From: Actinomycetes bacterium
GTDB lineage: Bacteria; Actinomycetota; Actinomycetes; JAHEKZ01
Assembly: GCA_027118455.1 (NCBI GenBank)
Contig: JAJAYZ010000005.1
Coordinates: 1-32,176, forward strand
Direction: 5' to 3'
Length of the DNA: 32,176 nt
Shown piece by piece: positions 15,947-23,790 of the stretch (positions are counted from its first letter, which is position 1; every line of letters begins with the position of its first letter). The translations under genes and the position numbers were made by a program. Below the pieces are notes generated by a model, which saw only the letters and a program-made list of their open reading frames with translations, had not been told where the DNA came from and did not search any database.

Positions 15947-17029
15947 GTGACACTCACCGACTCGGACGTGCTGGACGCCGGCCCGGCTCGGTCACGTAGC
16001 CCGATCCAGGGGCTATCGACGCCTCGGTCGGTGCGATGGGGCGTGGCCGTCGCTCTGGCTGCCGGCGTTGCCGGGGTGTTGCTCGCCGAGGTTTCTCCCT
16101 GGAACACCGGGCCGGCGCCAACTGGCCTGCGCGTTCTCATCACCGGTCCATCCGGACTCACCTGGGTGGACGTGGACAGCGGGGCAAGGGCGCCTGCGAC
16201 TGATGGGGCCAGCGACCGTCAACGGCGGGACTGGAGCGAAGAGGAGACGTCTGTCGTCGGCTCTGGGGTGGTGGTGCAGTACCCCTCGAAGGACGCTGCC
16301 TTCGCTGACTCTGTTGTGGGGTACGTGGCCGACGAACAGCCTTACGCCATCGGAGAAGCCGATCTGGTAGCGCCAGCGTCCGGCACGTCGGTCTGGCTCG
16401 TGGTGGATGGAGACCCACCCACTGCCGGCGGTGTCGCACTGGCCAGCGCCTACGGGACCTGGCGGTCGAGGGTGTTCAGTGTGCCTCCGAACCTGCAGGT
16501 TGTCGGTGCGGCCGCCGATGGCCTGGTCGCGGTCCGGGGCGGCTTCCGGGCGAGGCGATTGATCTTGTGGGACCCGCAGTTGCAGGAACAGATCCGTGAC
16601 CTCGGGTGGGTGGTAGCCGTCCGCGAGGTCGCCGATCGCTATGCATTGGTGACCACCGGCTGCGTCACCTTTGGCTGCTCGACGGCCATGGTCGACCTCG
16701 TCACAGGAAGGTCGACCGCGCTGGCACTGCCGACCGGCTGGCGAGAGGTCGGGGAGCCGCACTTGGCGCCAGCCGAAGGTGGCGTCGCTGTTGTCGTTGC
16801 CGACGAGACCGGACGCACAGCTCTTGCGGTGGGTCCGCCCGACGACCTCCAGGTCGTCGACGCACTGACGCCGGCAGCGGCTTCACAAGCTGTCCCGGGG
16901 CCGGACGGCTGGTTGCTTGTGTCGCTCGGTGACGGAGATGTGGTCGCCTGGCGCAACGATCTGGGCGACGCGGTGGCGCCGCGGGTCGAGCTCTCCGACG
17001 GCGAGTGGTTGGTCGGGGTCAGCCAGTAG
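15947..17029 (+). CDS. Membrane-anchored extracytoplasmic beta-propeller-like protein (hypothetical)
   Basis: A 360-residue protein with a short cytosolic N-terminus, one transmembrane helix at about residues 31-50 (RWGVAVALAAGVAGVLLAEV) and a large exported domain. The domain consists of repeating beta-strand units such as LRVLITGPSGLTWVDVDSG, RRLILWDPQLQEQIRDLGWVVAVREVADRYALVTTGC, GGVAVVVADETGRTALAVG and GWLLVSLGDGDVVAWRNDLG, consistent with a WD40-like propeller. Two cysteines (TTGCVTFGCS) could form a disulfide. No enzymatic motif is seen. GTG 15947 is preferred; the open frame to 15779 covers the divergent gene's start. Its last 11 nt overlap the fadB 3' end. Confidence 0.65.
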   Translation: MTLTDSDVLDAGPARSRSPIQGLSTPRSVRWGVAVALAAGVAGVLLAEVSPWNTGPAPTGLRVLITGPSGLTWVDVDSGARAPATDGASDRQRRDWSEEETSVVGSGVVVQYPSKDAAFADSVVGYVADEQPYAIGEADLVAPASGTSVWLVVDGDPPTAGGVALASAYGTWRSRVFSVPPNLQVVGAAADGLVAVRGGFRARRLILWDPQLQEQIRDLGWVVAVREVADRYALVTTGCVTFGCSTAMVDLVTGRSTALALPTGWREVGEPHLAPAEGGVAVVVADETGRTALAVGPPDDLQVVDALTPAAASQAVPGPDGWLLVSLGDGDVVAWRNDLGDAVAPRVELSDGEWLVGVSQ

Positions 17030-19112
17030 CGTCCGGAGCCCCATCATGGAAGCGCTTGCCGCGGACTGCCTCGGAGATTCCGGATCGGTCGAGATACGGG
17101 GTGATGCCACCGAGCCAGAAAGGCCAGCCAGCACCTAGCACCATGCAGAGGTCGATGTCGGCTGCTGAGCTGACCACCCCCTCGTCCAGCATCAATCCGA
17201 TCTCTTCGGCTAGTGCCCGCAGAACGCGGTCGCGAACGTCGTCGACTGATGGCGCGGCGGCGCTGGACGGCACCAGTCCCGCGACCTGCGGGTTGATGGC
17301 CGGCGCCCCAGAGGCAGCGTCGTAGACGGTGCGGTAACCGGCCGCGGCCAGTGCATCCAGCGTCGGCGATGCGGCGAATCGGTCGGGGAAGGCGCTGTGC
17401 ATGGCACCGACGACGTGCGCGGCGACACCGGTGCCGACCAGCTCGAGCAAGGCGAACGGCGACATCGGCATACCGAGCGGGTCCAGGCTCACATCGACGG
17501 TGGCGAAGTCGGTGCCGTCATCGACAGCGCGCATCACTTCGGAGAGCAATCGAATGAGGACGCGGTTGACCACGAAGCCGGGGGAGTCTACGACCAAGAC
17601 CGCTGACTTCTTTAGCTGCTTGGTGACGGCGAAGGCTGCGGCGATCGCCCGGTCGCCGGATTGCTGGGCACGCACAACCTCGACCAGCTGCATCACGGCA
17701 ACTGGGTTGAAGAAGTGCAGACCTACAACTCGTTCAGGGTGTCTGAGGCCAGCGGCCATCGCTGAGACCGAGAGCGATGACGTATTGCTCGCGAGCACGC
17801 AGTCGTCGCGCACGATGTTCTCCAGGTCGGCGAAGATGCCCTGCTTGATGGCGAGGTCTTCGACGACCGCCTCGATGACGAGGTCTGCGTCAGCGAGATC
17901 CTTCCGGTCGGTGCCGAAGGTGATCTGCTGCTGCAGACGTCCGGCGAGGTCGGGGCGGAGCCGTCCCTTGGCAGCCCGTGCCTGCAGGTCGGCGGCGAGC
18001 CCCTCTCTGGCCTTGGTGACGGCGTCCTCGTTGATGTCGATCAGGTGCACCGGGATGCCCAGCCGCTCAGCGACGAGCACGGCGAGCTGGCGGGCCATCA
18101 GGCCAGCGCCTACCAGGCCAACGAACGTGACTGGTGCCGGCTCGACGTCGGGAACGCCGACCGGTCGCTTCGCGCGTTTCTGCACGAGATCGAAGGCGTA
18201 GAGCGATGCAGCAAGTTCTGGGCTCAAGGTGAGATCGGCGAGCGCTTCGTCCTCGGCGGCGAACCCATCGGCGAGCGACGCCGTGCGCGCGTTGGCCAGC
18301 AACGCGAGTGCACGTCGTGGGGCTGGCGGGACGTTCTTCGTGCGTCCGGCGACGACCGCGTTGGCTCGCGCCAGTGCCGCGTCCCACTCCTCGTCGGTCG
18401 CCTCGGGGCGAGCGACGGTGTGTGCACCGGTGACCACACGGGCAGCCCAGGCGAGCGACTGCTCGACGAAATCGGCGCCGTCGAGCAGCACGTCACCCAC
18501 GCCCAGAGCGACCGCCTGCTTCGGCTTGAGCATCGTGTTGAACGTCAGCGGGTTCTGCACGATCACGGTGACGGCATTGTCCGGGCCGACGATGCGGGGC
18601 AGCAGTGTTGCGCCGCCCCAGCCGGGGATGAGCCCGAGAAAGACCTCGGGCAGCGCGATGGCTGGAGCTGCAGCTGAAACGGTGCGGTAGGTGCAGTGCA
18701 GGGCGACCTCGAGGCCACCGCCCATCGATGCGCCGTTGATGAACGCGAAGCTGGGGACCCCGAGAGAGGCGAGCTTGCCGAACACCCGGTGGCCCAGTCG
18801 GCCGATCTCGAGCACCTGCTCGTGGGAGGTGAGCTGGCGGAAGACGCTGAGGTCGGCACCGACGCTGAAGATGAAGGGTTTGCCCGTGAGACACACCGCC
18901 ACAAGATCGTCACGCGCGGCCACCTCGTCGAGCGCAGCCTCAAGGGACGCCAGCGACGCGGGACCGAAGGTATTGGGTCGCTTGTGGTCGCGGCCGTTGT
19001 CGAGGGTGAGCAGCGCAGCCTTCCCGGCGCCGCCGGGTAGGTCGACGTAGTGAATCTTCGCCTCGGTGACAACTTCATCGGAAAAGTTCGGCAGCGTTGT
19101 AGCGGTGGTCAT
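17019..19112 (-). CDS. fadB: Fatty-acid oxidation complex alpha subunit (enoyl-CoA hydratase / 3-hydroxyacyl-CoA dehydrogenase)
   Basis: A 697-residue bifunctional beta-oxidation enzyme. The N-terminal crotonase domain (to about 290) has the oxyanion loop INGASMGGGLEVALH and both catalytic glutamates (GGLEVAL and ALPEVFLGLIPGWGG). The dehydrogenase domain begins at VGLVGAGLMARQLAVL (NAD-binding loop), followed by LIDINEDAV, the catalytic region ASNTSSLSVSAMA, HFFNPVAVMQLVEVV with the active-site His, and VDSPGFVVNRVL. The 3HCDH C-terminal domains close the protein. It starts at ATG 19112, overlapping the thiolase TGA (ATGA), so it is translationally coupled and forms an alpha2beta2-type complex with FadA in known systems. 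Length is normal for the actinobacterial form. Confidence 0.94.
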   Translation of the reverse strand: MTTATTLPNFSDEVVTEAKIHYVDLPGGAGKAALLTLDNGRDHKRPNTFGPASLASLEAALDEVAARDDLVAVCLTGKPFIFSVGADLSVFRQLTSHEQVLEIGRLGHRVFGKLASLGVPSFAFINGASMGGGLEVALHCTYRTVSAAAPAIALPEVFLGLIPGWGGATLLPRIVGPDNAVTVIVQNPLTFNTMLKPKQAVALGVGDVLLDGADFVEQSLAWAARVVTGAHTVARPEATDEEWDAALARANAVVAGRTKNVPPAPRRALALLANARTASLADGFAAEDEALADLTLSPELAASLYAFDLVQKRAKRPVGVPDVEPAPVTFVGLVGAGLMARQLAVLVAERLGIPVHLIDINEDAVTKAREGLAADLQARAAKGRLRPDLAGRLQQQITFGTDRKDLADADLVIEAVVEDLAIKQGIFADLENIVRDDCVLASNTSSLSVSAMAAGLRHPERVVGLHFFNPVAVMQLVEVVRAQQSGDRAIAAAFAVTKQLKKSAVLVVDSPGFVVNRVLIRLLSEVMRAVDDGTDFATVDVSLDPLGMPMSPFALLELVGTGVAAHVVGAMHSAFPDRFAASPTLDALAAAGYRTVYDAASGAPAINPQVAGLVPSSAAAPSVDDVRDRVLRALAEEIGLMLDEGVVSSAADIDLCMVLGAGWPFWLGGITPYLDRSGISEAVRGKRFHDGAPDATG

Positions 19113-20326
19113 GCGGATGCCCCCTCACCGTTGTGGTTGGGGTTCTCCCAGATGACGGTTCCCCCTTGGCCAAGGCCGACGCACATTGTCGTGATGCCGT
19201 AGCGGACGCCCGGGCGCACGGCGAACTGACGAGCCAGCTGGATCATCAGGCGGATCCCGGACGACGCGAGTGGGTGACCGAAGGCGATGGCTCCGCCATA
19301 GGGGTTGACCTTGGGATCGTCGTCGGCGATGCCGAAGTGGTCGAGGAAGGCGAGCACCTGGACGGCGAAGGCCTCGTTGATCTCAATCAGGCCGATGTCG
19401 TCGATGGTGAGCCCTGCGCGAGTCAGGGCGCGTTCGGTCGACGGGATCGGGCCGACACCCATCAGCGCAGGATCGACGCCGGCAAACGCGTAGCCGACCA
19501 TGCGCATCTTGGCTGAGAGACCCAACTCCTCGACTATGGCCGAAGAGGTCACCAACGCGCCGGTGGCGCCGTCATTGAGGCCGGCGGCATTGCCGGCCGT
19601 GACGTGCCCGCGTGGTCGGAACGGCGTCCGCAGCTCGGCGAGAGCCTCAGCCGTGGTGCCCGGGCGCGGTGGCTCGTCAGTTGACGACAGGTCCCAGCCG
19701 CCTGCATCGGCCCAGACGGCAACGGGGACGAGGTCGGGCTGGATGTCGCCCGAGATGTAGGCGTCGGCCACCTTCTGCTGGCTGGCAGCTGCGAAGGCGT
19801 CGGCTCGTTCGCGGGTCAACTGGGGGAAGCGGTCGTGCAGGTTTTCGGCTGTCTTGCCCATGACGAGGGCATCGGGGTTGACGAGGCGTTCGGCGACGAA
19901 GCGTGGGTTGGGGTCGATGCCCTCGCCTATCGGGTGTCGTCCCATGTGCTCGACGCCACCGGCCAGACCGACGTCGATGGCTCCAGCTGCGATCCCGGCA
20001 CTGAGCGTCGTGACAGCGGTCATGCCGCCTGCGCACATGCGGTCGATCGAGTAGCCGGGCACTGACTGGGGGAGGCCAGCCAGAATACCGGCGCTGCGGC
20101 CGAGGGTCAGGCCCTGGTCACCGATCTGGGTGGTCGCTGCAATAGCGACCTCGTCGATTCGATCCGGGGCAAGTAAAGGGTTGCGGCGCAGCAGCTCACG
20201 AATCACCTTGACGATGAGGTCGTCGGCACGGGTGTTGGCGTAGCGGCTGCCGGCCTTGCCGAAGGGGGTACGGACGCCATCGATGAAGACGACCTCATGC
20301 GGGCTGCCATCGGCAGAGCTGGCCAC
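19109..20326 (-). CDS. fadA: Acetyl-CoA acyltransferase (3-ketoacyl-CoA thiolase)
   Basis: A 405-residue thiolase that cleaves 3-ketoacyl-CoA with CoA, the last step of beta-oxidation. The acylated nucleophile is Cys98 (DRMCAGGM). The later active-site elements are NEAFAVQVLAF, GGAIAFGHPLASSG (His) and TTMCVGLGQGGTVIWE (second Cys). GTG 20326 was chosen because GGGAGG stands about 4 nt before it; a TTG at 20347 is also in frame. It is first in the fadA-fadB operon, with a TAGCAT -10-like hexamer just upstream that overlaps a palindromic operator. The sequence prefix EVVFIDGVRTPFGKAGSRYA is typical of the FadA/trifunctional thiolase group. Confidence 0.94.
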   Translation of the reverse strand: MASSADGSPHEVVFIDGVRTPFGKAGSRYANTRADDLIVKVIRELLRRNPLLAPDRIDEVAIAATTQIGDQGLTLGRSAGILAGLPQSVPGYSIDRMCAGGMTAVTTLSAGIAAGAIDVGLAGGVEHMGRHPIGEGIDPNPRFVAERLVNPDALVMGKTAENLHDRFPQLTRERADAFAAASQQKVADAYISGDIQPDLVPVAVWADAGGWDLSSTDEPPRPGTTAEALAELRTPFRPRGHVTAGNAAGLNDGATGALVTSSAIVEELGLSAKMRMVGYAFAGVDPALMGVGPIPSTERALTRAGLTIDDIGLIEINEAFAVQVLAFLDHFGIADDDPKVNPYGGAIAFGHPLASSGIRLMIQLARQFAVRPGVRYGITTMCVGLGQGGTVIWENPNHNGEGASA

Positions 20327-20353
20327 AAAACCTCCCAGAGTGAGCAATCACGT

Positions 20354-20359
20354 CGATGC
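20354..20359 (-). promoter_or_regulatory. Putative -10 (TAGCAT) of fadAB
   Basis: TAGCAT on the minus strand abuts the palindrome at 20359-20372; a start about 7 nt downstream would give a leader of roughly 20 nt carrying the GGGAGG ribosome site. Confidence 0.4.
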
Positions 20360-20372
20360 TACTGGTCAGTAG
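20359..20372. promoter_or_regulatory. Palindromic operator candidate for fadAB
   Basis: CTACTG-GT-CAGTAG is a perfect 14-bp palindrome touching the predicted fadA -10 element. The size and position suit a TetR-family acyl-CoA-responsive repressor, which commonly control beta-oxidation operons in actinobacteria. No regulator gene lies nearby, so the partner is unknown. Confidence 0.5.
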
Positions 20373-20379
20373 TTCTGCC

Positions 20380-20865
20380 TCAGGTCAGGTGCCTGGTCGC
20401 CTCGCGGACTGAGAGTGGGCTCAGTTCATCGGCGTGCTCGGCGACTAACACGCGCGCACCCAGGCGGGGTCAGTCCGTGCGTAGTCGCGGAGTGCCCAGC
20501 CGATGCCCTTGCGCACGAAGCAGTCCCGCTCGTCGACGGGGGCGATGATGATGTCCGCGGGCAGGTCAGGGTCGGTCTCCGACTTGGCGCCCACCTGGCA
20601 GACGAGCGCAGCCCGGCGTCGCCACAGGTCGTCGACGAAGTCCCAAAGGTTGCTCACCGTGCCGATGAGGTCTGTCCGATCGCGAAGCGGGTGCTCGGTC
20701 AATGTCGCCCCCGTGAGGCGTCGGACGCCCGGCATGGTGACGACGCGATAAGGCGTGGCCGACTTCATGTATTGCTGCTGCCGTACGGCTCGCTCAGGGT
20801 CGCCAAGTCACTCAAGCGCCCTGCTCACCCCCAGCCCTCAGGTAGGCCGCCACATCTTCGTCCAC
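20380..20865 (-). pseudogene. Decayed AlkD-like DNA alkylation repair gene
   Basis: The longest open piece (20445-20768) encodes MKSATPYRVVTMPGVRRL, DLWRRRAALVCQVGAKSETDPDL and ERDCFVRKGIGWALRDYARTDPAWVRA, which are clear AlkD-family 7-alkylpurine glycosylase segments. Several lesions are visible. LWDFVDDLWRRR joins segments normally separated by roughly 80 residues, so the middle is deleted. The C-terminal helix (VLVAEHADELSPLSVREATRHLT) is in another frame, ending at 20380. Upstream, GDPERAVRQQQYMKS follows an in-frame TGA, while the likely original start GTG 20865 (DEDVAAYLRAGG) lies in a third reading. CAGACT 6 nt before GTG 20865 shows a surviving promoter-like element. This is a true pseudogene, not one sequencing slip. 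Confidence 0.8.
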
Positions 20866-21092
20866 GGCCCCAGTCTGCAAAGCCCCGGTAGAGGTTCAGT
20901 CACCTAGCGACGGTGTCTGGAGCGATGTATGTGATGTGCCGTCCTTGTGGCCGAGGTGGGTGTCCGGCAGGTTGCTCGGATGCGCGGCATGACCCCGCGA
21001 CGCGGTGCCGACGATCGTGGTCAACCCCTGGAGGCGAGCGAGGTCCAGGGCGGGCTGTGAGCGGGTCGAGAGCCCAGCTGATCGCATCGCGA
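20866..21092. other. Gap without a supportable gene
   Basis: The minus strand holds a short open frame with the phrase RLQGLTTIVGTASRGHAAHPSNLPDTHLGHKDG, which looks faintly protein-like, and another frame ends RHITYIAPDTVAR. Neither has a start signal or a family I recognise. It may be another gene remnant in this decaying region. Confidence 0.3.
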
Positions 21093-21764
21093 TCATGACG
21101 ACACTGGTTGGACGCGGGGCGTGAGCGACTCGGCCCGTTGCTTGACTCCGCGGAGCATCCGCCGCAGCATGGCGAAGTCACCGAACTCCATGAGCACCAG
21201 GCCGAGCAGCGCCATCAGCGGTTGGTGTCTCCAGTCGTAGACGGCATGGATGCGCGTCACGAGCCGGGTCCCGCCGTCATCGGTGGGAGTCAGTTGCCAA
21301 ACCCACGTGCTGTCGGGCTTGACCCAGAGTAGCCAGCGGTTCACCTCGAAGGAGTCCACCTTTAGTGCGGTGCGATCAGAGGGTTGGGCTGCCGGGGACA
21401 TCGGGACCCACTGTCCAACCTGGATGTCTTGAAACTCGGGCAGGATCACGGTGGCGCTGGGGCGGCCGAGGTTGTCCAGGAGGTCGTTGCTGTAGAAGCC
21501 GGCCCTTTGGCAGCCGACCTGGACTAGCCAGGGCCAGACTGCATCGGGTGGAGCATTCACGCTGATTGCCCGGGTTGAGCGATATTGAGCCCGGGGGAAA
21601 AGCGCATCGCCCGGCAGTTTGGCCGAGACCTCGCTCGGTGTAGCCCCCCAGCGCAGGTGCCACCGTCGGTAGAGCGGAGCCGTCAGGAGCGCCGGTAGGT
21701 CCTGGAAGACGTTGCGGACCTGGCAGACCCGCTCACCCCTCGTTGCCTTGACGCGCCGAGCCAT
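21093..21764 (-). CDS. SRPBCC (START-like) domain protein
   Basis: A 223-residue protein. After a basic N-terminus and LLTAPLYRRWHLRWGATPSEVSAKLPGDALFPRAQY comes the START-like core: STRAISVNAPPDAVWPWLVQVGCQRAGFYSNDLLDNLG, PEFQDIQVGQWVPMSP, LLWVKPDSTWVWQLTPTDDGGTRLVTRIHAVYDW, and a C-terminal hydrophobic helix (LMALLGLVLMEFGDFAMLRRML). These proteins have a hydrophobic ligand cavity; the ligand is unknown. ATG 21764 is decided by GAGGAG 6 nt upstream; the frame's extension to 22040 belongs to the decayed cation-efflux-like gene. It is the one intact, ordinary-looking gene among its broken neighbours. Confidence 0.82.
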   Translation of the reverse strand: MARRVKATRGERVCQVRNVFQDLPALLTAPLYRRWHLRWGATPSEVSAKLPGDALFPRAQYRSTRAISVNAPPDAVWPWLVQVGCQRAGFYSNDLLDNLGRPSATVILPEFQDIQVGQWVPMSPAAQPSDRTALKVDSFEVNRWLLWVKPDSTWVWQLTPTDDGGTRLVTRIHAVYDWRHQPLMALLGLVLMEFGDFAMLRRMLRGVKQRAESLTPRVQPVSS

Positions 21765-21889
21765 GTCGAACTCCTCTATTCGGTCGACGACCGTTGACTC
21801 AAGCCTTTCCGTCCCGCAGCGCGCCGCATAGGGCCGTTGGACCCGCGGCTCCGGACAGGCACGAGGGACCGGACTCGTGCTGCGGTCGG

Positions 21890-22124
21890 GGCCCTTCGCT
21901 CGCGATCCTCCGGTAGTGCGGCACGGAACTGCCAGACGATGACAAGCGACGAGGGACTCCACCGCGCTGTCACCGCCAAAGGAGTCCAGTGCTACTGACC
22001 CGGCGAGCACTCCAGCCGTGATTGTCACCACGGCCTCCACACAGTTGTAGGCGACAGTGAAGTACGCGAGATGCCGGGCGCGTGCCTCTCACTGCGTCCG
22101 CTCATCGGCGCTGATACCGGTCAT
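21890..22124 (-). pseudogene. Broken cation-efflux-like transporter gene
   Basis: From ATG 22124 the reading is MTGISADERTQ, then TGA at 22089-22091, then EARARHLAYFTVAYNCVEAVV and ITAGVLAGSVALDSFGGDSAVE. This matches the first two membrane segments of actinobacterial cation-diffusion-like transporters (usual form near VAGSVALVGFGLDSVIE). Near 21950 the frame slips, and the continuation SSLVIVWQFRAALPEDRERRA is in the next frame. Similarity ends near 21890, so the remaining membrane segments are missing. A nonsense codon, a frameshift and a truncation together make it a pseudogene. Confidence 0.72.
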
Positions 22125-22320
22125 GTGGATATCTTCGCAGCCACTGGTGGCCCCGGCTGAGCACAGACGAGTACCCAACCCCCACGTCATCGACCGACCT
22201 CCACCATCGCGAGAACCGCCCAGCCCCCAACCTCGCGAACCCCCAAGTGGATTACCGGCATGTTGGCATGCGGTGCCGATCATGTCAGTTTCTCTGTCCC
22301 GATAACCGGGGTGAGCGGTC
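22125..22320. other. Intergenic segment, nothing recognised
   Basis: C-rich sequence between the broken transporter and the lipoprotein pair. Only weak hairpins (for example CCCG-ATAAC-CGGG near 22299) are seen, possibly a terminator for the lipoprotein operon. Confidence 0.3.
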
Positions 22321-22872
22321 CTACCTCGTCACGACGACTGAGACGGTTGAACCTCTTGGGACAACGTTGCCCGCGGCGGGTTGTTGCCTGAGCACGACGT
22401 TCGATTGCGGACCGTTCCTTTGCACATACCGTTCCTCGAAGTGCAGCTGGAGTAATCCCCCTAGGGCAAGCGGGCCGTGGGCATCTGTTCCGATCAAATG
22501 GGGCACGGTGGTGCTGGTATAGACGACCTTGACGGCTCTCACTCCGCGGTCTCCACAATCGACCACTACGTACAGGGTGTGGTGCCGCGTGCCCGTTTGC
22601 GCTGGACCTGTTTGGTTTGGGCATGTCGCCATCCGACCTGCCCGCACGATTGGCAGGAAGAGCGTTCGATCGTCAGCAGGTGGTTCGGCAACGTGCATCG
22701 TTCCGGTGAGTTGCGCATCACCGACGTTCATTGAGACACCAGCGGTCGAGGTAGATGTGCTTGACGATGCATGAGGGGCGCTGTGTTCGGACAGTGGGCT
22801 TTGAGTGCAACCGGCTATCAGCGCTGACGCCACGGCGACTCCGATCCCAAAGCCCAGTCTCACATCAGGCAT
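22321..22872 (-). CDS. Lipoprotein with C-terminal PASTA-like domain
   Basis: A 183-residue protein beginning MPDVRLGFGIGVAVASALIAGC, a lipoprotein signal peptide with lipobox LIAGC (lipid-modified Cys about residue 22). A Ser/Thr-rich linker follows, then TLYVVVDCGDRGVRAVKVVYTSTTVPHLIGTDAHGPLALGGLLQLHF and the ending VVLRQQPAAGNVVPRGSTVSVVV. The VPHLIG ... QQPAAGNVVPRGSTVSVVV pattern fits one PASTA domain (peptidoglycan/beta-lactam binding in the family). ATG 22872 was chosen at the signal peptide, with GAGG 6 nt upstream; the frame open to 23133 has no lipobox at its start. It is second in a pair with the lipoprotein gene 35 nt upstream. Confidence 0.68.
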   Translation of the reverse strand: MPDVRLGFGIGVAVASALIAGCTQSPLSEHSAPHASSSTSTSTAGVSMNVGDAQLTGTMHVAEPPADDRTLFLPIVRAGRMATCPNQTGPAQTGTRHHTLYVVVDCGDRGVRAVKVVYTSTTVPHLIGTDAHGPLALGGLLQLHFEERYVQRNGPQSNVVLRQQPAAGNVVPRGSTVSVVVTR

Positions 22873-22907
22873 TGTGAACCTCAGCCAGCCATTCGAGATA
22901 TTGATTC

Positions 22908-23396
22908 TCAGTTCAGTTGCAGGGGCACGGATTCCGGTGCAGGTGTGGGGTTGCCGGTCTGAACGCCTTGCAGACAAGCACGGCCGCTTTGAGCGTCTGC
23001 GGTGAGAGTCACGGCGTGAACGGTGTTGTGCGGGGGTTCGATATTGCTGTTCTGATCCAACGGCTGGCCGGTGGTCTTCATGTGCGGAAACGCGCCGATC
23101 AGCTTGATGTACAGCAGGCGATTGGACTGGCATGGGTAGCCGAGGTTCGATTCGGTCTCGGGGCCGCGGCCAACTGTGACTGTGGCGCTGCTGAGGGACG
23201 CGCTGTCCTGTCGAACTTCTTGACGGGCAAGGGCAACAGCGAAGTTGTACTCTTGGTCGGTCAGATCACCGTGGCTGCCCGAGGTGGATTCGGTCGGGCC
23301 GGCCGAATCGTTGCAGCCGCTGAGCGCACACGCTATTAATAACGGCGCGCCAATCGCCCTGAGCATTGTCTTCACATTTAGTGGGCGAAAGGCCAT
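22908..23396 (-). CDS. Putative lipoprotein, unknown function
   Basis: A 162-residue protein with a 28-residue signal region MAFRPLNVKTMLRAIGAPLL...ALSGC (lipobox LSGC), then a Ser/Thr/Gly linker. The mature part reads DLTDQEYNFAVALARQEVRQDSASLSSATVTVG and LLYIKLIGAFPHMKTTGQP, with two further cysteines (GYPCQSN, GRACLQG) that could form a disulfide. I do not recognise the family. Two starts are possible: ATG 23396 (with CACACT 5 nt before) or the internal ATG before LRAIG. It shares orientation and probably a transcript with the PASTA-like lipoprotein. Confidence 0.62.
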   Translation of the reverse strand: MAFRPLNVKTMLRAIGAPLLIACALSGCNDSAGPTESTSGSHGDLTDQEYNFAVALARQEVRQDSASLSSATVTVGRGPETESNLGYPCQSNRLLYIKLIGAFPHMKTTGQPLDQNSNIEPPHNTVHAVTLTADAQSGRACLQGVQTGNPTPAPESVPLQLN

Positions 23397-23437
23397 GCTC
23401 AAGTGTGGCACAGACTCCGAGGCACCAAATGCGCATG

Positions 23438-23779
23438 CTAAGGGCCGTTACGGGGCGGGTTCCCTGCGCCGCTCGACACTCGTGACACACCTGAACAACC
23501 ATCATCGTCTGGGACTACGGCGCGAGATCCCACAGAAACCGGCCGGCTGTCTTGATGCCATTCCGGAGGCTGACCGCAGCGGAGACCCGTCCTTCGTGCA
23601 AACACAATGACCGAAGCAGAACCAACCATGATGCCGGCCCCAAAGACGATCAGGCCGCCAACTGCCGGTGCTCGACTGCTGAGTGGCTCAGCCAACGCAG
23701 TGACGAGACCGCCTGCCATCGCAGCGAGCAATGCGACGCTCGCCCGAACGGGACGCTCCTCCGGCGATTGCTTTCGCAT
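23438..23779 (-). CDS. Small two-helix membrane protein (hypothetical)
   Basis: A 113-residue open frame with two hydrophobic segments (about 14-30 and 40-61: VALLAAMAGGLVTAL and VGGLIVFGAGIMVGSASVIVFA). After ARRTGLR the C-terminal 45 residues look non-coding, so the natural end may have been lost. ATG 23779 lies 11 nt after the stop of the frameshifted monooxygenase gene, and the pair may once have been one operon. No family is recognised. Confidence 0.45.
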   Translation of the reverse strand: MRKQSPEERPVRASVALLAAMAGGLVTALAEPLSSRAPAVGGLIVFGAGIMVGSASVIVFARRTGLRCGQPPEWHQDSRPVSVGSRAVVPDDDGCSGVSRVSSGAGNPPRNGP

Positions 23780-23790
23780 CGTCGGCTCGA

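Noticed and set aside
20896..21096. 66-residue minus-strand frame between the alkD remnant and SRPBCC
   Set aside because: Some protein-like texture but no start signal, no family and ambiguous frame; noted only as a gap.
22089..22091. TGA in the cation-efflux-like gene as a selenocysteine codon
   Set aside because: No selenoprotein precedent for this family position, no SECIS-like structure seen, and the gene is further frameshifted and truncated.
22873..23133. In-frame extension of the PASTA-like lipoprotein
   Set aside because: It would bury the lipobox 100 residues inside and overlaps the upstream lipoprotein gene; the composition is Arg/Ser/His-rich and not protein-like.
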